Of a DNA stretch of 64,000 bases, positions 58,670-64,000 are shown in pieces. The stretch comes from UBA1765 sp045615885 (GTDB taxonomy: Bacteria; Fibrobacterota; Fibrobacteria; Fibrobacterales; Fibrobacteraceae). Within the stretch, counting starts at the first letter, position 1. Each line of letters starts with the position of its first letter. The notes under the pieces are model-generated. The model was given only the letters and a program-made list of their open reading frames with translations. It was not told where the DNA came from and searched no databases. Where the stretch lies: positions 1 to 64,000 of the forward strand of contig JAZLFR010000051.1 of assembly GCA_045615885.1 (NCBI GenBank), in the 5' to 3' direction. Made by a program: the position numbers and the translations under genes.

Positions 58670-59233
58670 ATGCATTTTTCCACAGAACGCCTAAACATGC
58701 GCCCTCTCAAGAAATCTGATGCGCTGCAGTTCCTTTGCGCCGTAGAAAATTCACGCAAAGAGTTGGGCGAATTTTTGCCCTGGGTCGAAGAACTGCAGAC
58801 AGAGCGGGATGCGTCAAGGCACATCGAACCGTACATTCTGCAGGCGGAACTTGAAAACGGCGCCCTGCTCGGCATATTCCTAAACGAAAAGCTGATCGGG
58901 GCATTGTACCTGCACTGGGTTTCAGAAGCAAACGAAAGTGCCGCCATCGGGTACTGGCTATCCACCGAATTTACCGGTCAAGGTTACGCAACAGAAAGCC
59001 TGGAAGCTTTTTGTAAGCATTTACTGGACAGCGGGTTAAACCGCATCGAAGTCCATACGGCAACAAGCAACATAAAAAGCGCGAATTTGCTAAAAAGAGT
59101 GGGCTTTGCAGAAGAAGGAATTTGCCGTGAATATGAAAAATTTCACGAAAAATTCATAGACCACTATCGTTTTTCGCTTCTAAAAAAGGATTTTGCAAAA
59201 AATTTTGCCGCACCCCCTTGCCATAATCCATAG
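58670..59233 (+). CDS. RimJ/RimL-type GNAT acetyltransferase
   Basis: 187 residues. Typical N-terminus STERLNMRPLKKSDA of the RimJ/RimL subfamily, a core GALYLHWVSEANESAAIGYWLSTEFTGQGYATESL (acetyl-CoA loop QGYATE), and the ending NLLKRVGFAEEG. These enzymes acetylate N-terminal amines of ribosomal proteins or other small molecules. Substrate not known. Divergent from der, and tRNA-Gln follows 23 nt after the stop. Confidence 0.93.
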   Translation: MHFSTERLNMRPLKKSDALQFLCAVENSRKELGEFLPWVEELQTERDASRHIEPYILQAELENGALLGIFLNEKLIGALYLHWVSEANESAAIGYWLSTEFTGQGYATESLEAFCKHLLDSGLNRIEVHTATSNIKSANLLKRVGFAEEGICREYEKFHEKFIDHYRFSLLKKDFAKNFAAPPCHNP

Positions 59234-59247
59234 TTTTAGTAAATTTG
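59218..59247 (+). promoter_or_regulatory. Predicted tRNA-Gln promoter (TTG-N19-TAAATTTG)
   Basis: TTG (59218-59220), 19 nt, TAAATTTG (59240-59247), 9 nt before the tRNA start. A perfect TAnnTTTG box, overlapping the end of the GNAT gene. Confidence 0.6.
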
Positions 59248-59256
59248 GTGTCGCAT

Positions 59257-59327
59257 TGAGCTATGGTGTAACGGTAGCACAACAGATTCTGACTCTGTTT
59301 GTTTTGGTTCGAATCCAGATAGCTCAA
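59257..59327 (+). tRNA. tRNA-Gln (anticodon CTG)
   Basis: Cloverleaf with acceptor TGAGCTA/TAGCTCA, anticodon stem ACAGA/TCTGT with loop TTCTGAC, so anticodon CTG (reads CAG), T-arm loop TTCGAAT and discriminator A. The CCA end is not encoded. A promoter and a terminator flank it closely. Confidence 0.95.
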
Positions 59328-59330
59328 CGA

Positions 59331-59364
59331 AAAAAAGACCTCTTCGCAAGAAGAGGTCTTTTTT
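59331..59364 (+). terminator. Terminator of tRNA-Gln
   Basis: 14-bp perfect stem (59332-59345 with 59350-59363), GCAA loop and T-run at the end. A-rich 5' side also makes it usable on the minus strand. Confidence 0.93.
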
Positions 59365-59397
59365 ATTTAGCAAAAGCATCCACTTTTTCACAAAAGT

Positions 59398-59788
59398 ACG
59401 GATAAAAAGCAGCTTTGCCTTTGATTTATCCGCCAGATTCGCTATAAAATTCATTTATGCAAGGGCAAAGCAACTCTTTCGGCAGATAAAATCGAAATTA
59501 TCAAGCCATTTTACCCGCCACCTCATTACCAAATGTCAAATCTCAAGCACAAAAGTGACATTTTTTCTCAAACTCGGCAGATAAGAAGAACGAAAATTGA
59601 ATTTTTATCTGCCGGAGTCATGCAAAAACGAGCTTGCAGCATGCCATTCCTGCGGCAAGAGCACTAGTGAGTGCAGCCGCGAACGCGGTTCGGACTTGCG
59701 CATGCAAGGCTGAACGAAAAAATGCCTTGCGATTGAACTCGCAAGGCATTTTATAGCGCAAGGGAACGGCTTCAGGTTTAACCTGAAG
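59398..59788. other. Gene-free region with TTTATCYGCC motifs and palindromes
   Basis: Between convergent tRNA-Gln and manC (435 nt without a gene). TTTATCYGCC or its complement occurs at about 59427, 59478, 59575 and 59604; CGGATAAA (59398) pairs with TTTATCCG (59427); the copies near 59572 and 59604 form a hairpin. CTTCAGGTT-T-AACCTGAAG (59770-59788) is a perfect 19-bp palindrome. GC-rich hairpins lie around 59640-59712. No ORF makes sense here; a small RNA or operator cluster is possible. Confidence 0.5.
59716..59752 (-). terminator. Terminator of the exopolysaccharide operon
   Basis: Stem AATGCCTTGCGA (59721-59732) with TCGCAAGGCATT (59739-59750), 6-nt loop, and T-run on the minus strand. 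It lies 50 nt after the manC stop. Confidence 0.9.
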
Positions 59789-59799
59789 AGTGCCCAAAC

Positions 59800-61176
59800 C
59801 TAATTTCTGTGGAAATCGTCTTCCACGCGAATGATATCGTCTTCGCCAGTGTATTCGCCAACCTGCACTTCGACGATTACAAGCGGCAGCTTGCCTTCGT
59901 TCTGCAGACGGTGGACCGTACCGACTGGAATGTAGGTAGATTCATTCGGGCGAACATAGAAAATCTTGTCGCCAACGGTGCAAGTCGCAGTGCCGCTCAC
60001 AACGACCCAGTGTTCGCTGCGGTGCAAATGTTTCTGCAAGCTGAGGCGCTTGCCCGGCTTCACCACGATGCGCTTCATCTTGTAGCGTTCCGTAGATTCG
60101 AGCACGGAATATGTACCCCACGGGCGGTTCACAGTCTGCGGCACGGTCGTAAGATCGGAACCGCGCTTGTTCAACTGTTCCACAACCTGTTTCACCTTCT
60201 GGCTGCTCTTGAGCGGAGCAACGAGCAAGGCGTCCGGCGTATCGACGATGAGCATCTGTTCAAGGTCAATCGTCGCAATCGTGCGCTGGCCACCCATCAC
60301 AAGGGAATTTTTGGAACCGACGGCAATGTGACGCGGGTTCACATTGTTGCCGTTTTCGTCCTGCGGGTATTCATGGTAGAGAGAATCGAAGGAACCAAGA
60401 TCACTCCAGCCAATGTCGCTCGGCACAACCTTGACCTTGTCGGACTTTTCCATAACCGCATAGTCAATGGAATTGGCAGGAATAGCCTTCATGTCATCCA
60501 TATCGATACGGATAGGTTCACCATCTACGATTTCTGCGTTTGCAAGAGCCTTCTTGGAAGCTTCGAGCATTTCCGGAGAATACTTCTGAAGTTCAGAAAG
60601 GAACGTGCTTGCCTTGAAGCAGAAAATGCCGCTGTTCCAGTAGAAGTTGCCAGCAAGCAAATACTTTTCTGCAGTGGCAAGATCCGGTTTTTCAACAAAG
60701 CGCTTTACATTTTCACCTTCAGCTTCAATGTAGCCGTAACCAGTTTCGGGGCTAGTCGGGGTAATGCCGAATGTAACAAGGTTGCCTTCGCGGGCAAGAA
60801 CTTCGGCACGTTCCAGAACCTTGCCGTAAGCTTCCTTGTTGCGAATCACATGGTCGGACGGAGAAACGAGAACGACAGTTTCCGGGTCAAGGTTCAAGCA
60901 GGCAAGGGCAATAGCCGGAGCAGTGTTACGGCCTACTGGTTCCAACAGGAACTTTGCAGAGTGCATGCCCTCTGCTTCAAGCTGGTCCTTCGCCAAAAAG
61001 AACTGATCGGCGTTGCTCACAATGAACTGAGAATCGCAAATCACGGAATTCGTCTTGACCGTCTTGCGGAAGAGGGACTGCCCATCAAACAACGGGGCAA
61101 ACTGCTTTGGCATCAAAACGCGGCTCACGGGCCAAAGGCGGGTGCCACTACCGCCACAAAGAATCAAATTAATCAT
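59800..61176 (-). CDS. manC: Mannose-1-phosphate guanylyltransferase/mannose-6-phosphate isomerase
   Basis: 458 residues, the bifunctional AlgA/ManC layout. N-terminal guanylyltransferase: GGSGTRLWPVSR, PKQFAPL, RNTAPAIALA, GYGYIEAE, RFVEKPD. C-terminal cupin (about 340-458): RPWGTYSVLE, VVKPGKRLSLQKHLHRSEHWVVVSG. Makes GDP-mannose for polysaccharides. Last gene before the terminator, 10 nt after wza. A Shine-Dalgarno GGAGC precedes the ATG. Confidence 0.96.
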   Translation of the reverse strand: MINLILCGGSGTRLWPVSRVLMPKQFAPLFDGQSLFRKTVKTNSVICDSQFIVSNADQFFLAKDQLEAEGMHSAKFLLEPVGRNTAPAIALACLNLDPETVVLVSPSDHVIRNKEAYGKVLERAEVLAREGNLVTFGITPTSPETGYGYIEAEGENVKRFVEKPDLATAEKYLLAGNFYWNSGIFCFKASTFLSELQKYSPEMLEASKKALANAEIVDGEPIRIDMDDMKAIPANSIDYAVMEKSDKVKVVPSDIGWSDLGSFDSLYHEYPQDENGNNVNPRHIAVGSKNSLVMGGQRTIATIDLEQMLIVDTPDALLVAPLKSSQKVKQVVEQLNKRGSDLTTVPQTVNRPWGTYSVLESTERYKMKRIVVKPGKRLSLQKHLHRSEHWVVVSGTATCTVGDKIFYVRPNESTYIPVGTVHRLQNEGKLPLVIVEVQVGEYTGEDDIIRVEDDFHRN

Positions 61177-61186
61177 TTAAAGCTCC

Positions 61187-62311
61187 TTACCAACCGGCAC
61201 TACGCATTACCTGTACCTGACGAGCAGTCTGGACACCATAGTAAATTGTCTGAACAGACGGCAATATCTGGCTAATCAAGCGATTCCATGTAGCGAGACC
61301 GGAAGCATCTACATACACGATATCCCGTTCATGCAAGGCAAAACGGTCAGCCATAGCAAGTGCCAATGCATTTTTTGCATTCAAATGATAGACATCTATT
61401 TGATCATCACTTGTATTACGAATCACATAAATCGCTGATGCAGCGGCTGTTGTAGTCTGCAAACCTCCGGCAGAAGCAAGAGCATCCACAAGGGTAAGTT
61501 GCCCGGCGCGGAAAGGAACAACTGAATTTTTCACAACTTCACCAAGCACATAGACATTCTGGCCACCTGCAGTCGGAATATAGATCTGGTCGTCTGGTTT
61601 CAAAAGCAGTTTGTCAAGCGGCAAATTGGATTTGAAAGCATTGTTATAGTCAATCGTGTATGTCTTGGAGCCACGGCGCAATTGGACCAGGGAGCCGTCT
61701 GCATTTGGAGTCATGCCACCTGCAGCAGAAATTGCAGCCGGGAGCGTGAGCGCCTCTTCCATAACCGGAACAAAACCCGGTTTAGCCACCTCGCCAGAAA
61801 CATGCACCTTTAAGCTATTGTAACCGGTAACGCGCACATCCACTTGAGGATTTGTCAAAATTTTGTCAGAAAGTCTCTTGGTAATTTCTTCGCGAAGTTC
61901 CTGGGCAGTCATGCCAGCGACATTGATTTCACCGGCATACGGATAAAACACCTTGCCATCGGTAGTCACCTTCTGACCGGCAGGCTGGTATTCACCCATA
62001 GGGGACGTCAATTCCGGATGTTCCCATACAACTACCTGAACCATATCCAATGGACCAATTTTATAATCCAAGGCAGGAATGGAATCCACCAGAAGTTCCT
62101 TCAGTTCCGCATCATAGCCAGCAGTTTCTTTAGGTTCCTCTGATTTCTGGTTTGCCGCCATGGTTTCTTCGAAGGGATGCAGATAAACTTTCATCCCTGC
62201 AAATTCAGCTGAATCTGCCGGTTCCGACATTTGCATCAAAGAAGATGCAAAGCAACCAGTCAACAAAGTTGCACTCAGCGAAAGCAAAGCTAATTTCAAA
62301 AACGATTTCAT
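61187..62311 (-). CDS. wza: Polysaccharide export outer-membrane lipoprotein (Wza-like)
   Basis: 374 residues, near the usual 379. Lipobox LLTGC in the signal peptide; poly-export domain (YKIGPLDMVQVVVWEHPELTS) and two SLBB-like domains (SLKVHVSGEVAKPGFVPV; QNVYVLGEVVKNSVVPF); a C-terminal amphipathic helix (LISQILPSVQTIYYGVQTA) as needed for the octameric outer-membrane pore. It overlaps the end of wzc by 1 nt (TAATG). Pairs with the Wzc-type kinase for capsule or exopolysaccharide export. Confidence 0.95.
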   Translation of the reverse strand: MKSFLKLALLSLSATLLTGCFASSLMQMSEPADSAEFAGMKVYLHPFEETMAANQKSEEPKETAGYDAELKELLVDSIPALDYKIGPLDMVQVVVWEHPELTSPMGEYQPAGQKVTTDGKVFYPYAGEINVAGMTAQELREEITKRLSDKILTNPQVDVRVTGYNSLKVHVSGEVAKPGFVPVMEEALTLPAAISAAGGMTPNADGSLVQLRRGSKTYTIDYNNAFKSNLPLDKLLLKPDDQIYIPTAGGQNVYVLGEVVKNSVVPFRAGQLTLVDALASAGGLQTTTAAASAIYVIRNTSDDQIDVYHLNAKNALALAMADRFALHERDIVYVDASGLATWNRLISQILPSVQTIYYGVQTARQVQVMRSAGW

Positions 62312-64000
62312 TAGTATTTTCCGTATTTATAGCCATATCCATCATTGCGATGGACGTACTTGTTAATAACAATGGACTTGTGCAATGTTTCCGGAGCACC
62401 CTTGGTAAAGAGTTCCAAGCCTTCACGGATAGCATCGATTGCATGTCTATTATATTCAACAACCATGATTGCCTGGTCAGAATAACGGCAGGCATACATA
62501 GCGTCTGTCACAAGCATAACTGGCGGCGTATCAACTATGATGACATCATACTGTGCGCGCAAAGTTTCCATGAGCTTCGCATAGCGCTGGGAGCCTAGCA
62601 ATTCAGCAGGAGAACTCGGCACCTTGCCACAAACGAGCAAGGTGAGCTTGTCGACCGATGTCGGCTTCACGGCATCTTCCAAAGCGACCTTGTTCATCAA
62701 GACTTCAGCAAGGCCGTTATCGCGATGGTAGCCAAACTCCTTGTGCAAACGACCCTTGCGAAGGTCAGCATCGATAAGCACCACTCGCTTGCCGGTACCG
62801 GCAAACAAGGTTGCAAGGTTCACGGAAACAAAGCTCTTGCCAACACCAGGAATGAGGCCAGACACAGAAATAACGGAAGGGCCTTCTTCCGGCATCATGA
62901 ATTCCAAAGACGTTCTAAGAGTTCGCACTGCTTCTACGGCAACATCATCAGGAGCGGCAATTGCAAGCGGCAACGTACCCTTGATACCTTGCTGAGCAGT
63001 ACCCTTAGGAATTTTTGCATAGACACTAATACCAAGTTCGCGTTCAATAGTTCTGGCATCCTTCACACCACTGTGCATTTGCTTCTTGATATAGACAATC
63101 ACGACAGAAAGCAAGAAGCCTAGGAACAAAGCCACTACTCGTACCACATTCTTTTTCGGCTTCACAGGTTCCAACGTTGGTTCAGCCAAGTCCACAATGC
63201 GCACTGAACCGACTTCACCGGCAGCCACAAGGCTAAGCTGCTGAATGCTATTGAGCATGTTCGTGTACATGAGCTTGTTGAGTTCCACTTCGCTGGAAAG
63301 GCGCAAAACTTCCTGCTGCTTTTCAGGCATGCCCTTCACCTGATGAGCAGTCTTTGCAAGCTCCGACTTCAAACGCTTGATTTGGCCATCCAAAGTCTTC
63401 ACAGTCGGGTGGTCTTCATGGAACAGACGTACTGTTTCCTGGCGGCGCTGCTCAAGTTCAAGCATTTCCTTATACAGGGATTTCTGAGATTCCAGAACAA
63501 TTTTCGTTTCTGTTTCGATATCTGCAGAACCAACCTGGGAACGATACACATTCAACTGGCGTTCAGAAGAATCCAGCTTACCACGAACAAGCGGCAACTG
63601 GCTATTCAAGAATTCAATGGTGCTCTTTGCTTCCAAGCTTCTCTGAGCCACATTCTGGCGCTGATAGGCATAGGCAATTTCATTGACGATATAGGCGGCC
63701 TTATCCGGGTAGTAATCTCTGTAGGTAAAAGACAAAATGCCTGTTCTTTTACCCTTCTCTATGACATCGAATTCACGTTCAAATTTCGAAATTGCATTTT
63801 GACGATACTGCTTCACAACAAGGAACTTTTGCCCGGCACGAGCAGACATTTTGCTTGCCCCGATTCTAACGACATCGGACCCCAATGCAGTCTGGTAAGG
63901 CGCTTCACAATCCTTACCGACCTCACAATTTTCAAAAACCATATTTCCGTCATAGTCATAGAACGAAAAATGCGTACTATCCACAACGGTTACACGCCAA
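62311..64000 (-). CDS. wzc: Tyrosine autokinase of polysaccharide export (Wzc-like), 5' truncated by window
   Basis: The frame is open to position 63999 and begins within the gene, so only the C-terminal ~563 residues are visible. Seen: end of the Wzz-type periplasmic domain, a long coiled coil (about 110-240 of the visible part), a Pro-rich membrane segment (EPTLEPVKPKKNVVRVVALFLGF), then the BY-kinase domain with Walker A GLIPGVGKS, Walker A' VVLIDADLRKG, Walker B VIIVDTPPVML, and a C-terminal Tyr cluster (YGYKYGKY) that is the phosphorylation tail. Controls polymer length and export with Wza. A GTG at 63982-63984 is not the start. Confidence 0.93.
   Translation of the reverse strand, partial: WRVTVVDSTHFSFYDYDGNMVFENCEVGKDCEAPYQTALGSDVVRIGASKMSARAGQKFLVVKQYRQNAISKFEREFDVIEKGKRTGILSFTYRDYYPDKAAYIVNEIAYAYQRQNVAQRSLEAKSTIEFLNSQLPLVRGKLDSSERQLNVYRSQVGSADIETETKIVLESQKSLYKEMLELEQRRQETVRLFHEDHPTVKTLDGQIKRLKSELAKTAHQVKGMPEKQQEVLRLSSEVELNKLMYTNMLNSIQQLSLVAAGEVGSVRIVDLAEPTLEPVKPKKNVVRVVALFLGFLLSVVIVYIKKQMHSGVKDARTIERELGISVYAKIPKGTAQQGIKGTLPLAIAAPDDVAVEAVRTLRTSLEFMMPEEGPSVISVSGLIPGVGKSFVSVNLATLFAGTGKRVVLIDADLRKGRLHKEFGYHRDNGLAEVLMNKVALEDAVKPTSVDKLTLLVCGKVPSSPAELLGSQRYAKLMETLRAQYDVIIVDTPPVMLVTDAMYACRYSDQAIMVVEYNRHAIDAIREGLELFTKGAPETLHKSIVINKYVHRNDGYGYKYGKY

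Noticed and set aside
59236..59454. Small frame on the minus strand through tRNA-Gln
   Set aside because: It crosses a tRNA and its terminator, with no plausible start.

Overview
The window looks like a chromosome segment of a Fibrobacter-type bacterium (Fibrobacterota, probably F. succinogenes or a close relative). This is inferred from serine-rich lipoprotein linkers, secreted plant-cell-wall esterases that end in a sorting-type C-terminal tail, TTG-N19-TAnnTTTG promoters like those of Bacteroidota, a mid-GC composition, and Gram-negative envelope genes (Wza/Wzc, Omp85-like barrels, PilT/PilC). No database search was possible, so the species is not proven. No rRNA, CRISPR array or insertion sequence was seen.

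Layout. (1) 1-1215: two acetyltransferase genes (GNAT and Vat/CatB-like), AT-rich, with strong Shine-Dalgarno sites, each followed by the same 26-bp repeat; this looks like acquired cassette-like DNA. (2) 1273-3862: promoter, an unannotated Trp-rich leader peptide, a complete three-state attenuator, then trpB and trpA. (3) 4135-5475: CLC anion transporter. (4) 5584-11275 (minus): four-gene operon of ATP-grasp, alpha-E and transglutaminase proteins. (5) 11437-18565: CE4 deacetylase, tRNA-Gly, envelope proteins of unknown role, HAD hydrolase, aspartoacylase-like enzyme and PAP2 phosphatase. (6) 18718-27954 (minus): pilC, pilT, a patatin with an outer-membrane barrel, two degenerate PilT-like ATPases, and an ABC exporter. 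(7) 28123-30611: ruvA and ruvB, with an FtsK-beta/DUF285 fusion gene between them. (8) 30624-36631 (minus): outer-membrane barrel, large membrane spermidine-synthase-like protein, CE1 esterase. (9) 36751-50523 (plus): RND/MMPL exporter, aspartate aminotransferase, FHA-ABC transporter, Ser/Thr kinase, YraN, TsaC-like, SufS, CdaR-like, TsaD, a small secreted protein and BirA. (10) 50530-58600 (minus): ubiE/ubiX/ubiA-type menaquinone genes, a CotH/LTD lipoprotein, gpsA, plsY, der. (11) 58670-59364: GNAT and tRNA-Gln. (12) 59800-64000 (minus): manC, wza and a truncated wzc, the downstream end of an exopolysaccharide operon.

The most notable unlisted structures are the ribosome-mediated trp attenuator upstream of trpB, whose leader peptide may start at or near the 5' end of its mRNA; a family of degenerate intergenic arrays with strict 7-nt periodicity that often run in register to the next start codon, one of which supplies the hydrophobic core of a signal peptide; the FtsK-beta/DUF285 chimera inside the ruv locus; tandem PilT paralogs with lost ATPase residues; and a 155-nt out-of-frame overlap between der and plsY.

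How the genes work together: the exported esterases and CotH/LTD lipoprotein suit growth on plant cell walls; the pilus motor, barrel proteins, polysaccharide export and secretion genes build the surface; the futalosine-type menaquinone genes suit anaerobic respiration or fumarate reduction; the ruv, tsa, suf, bir, gps/pls and der genes are housekeeping.
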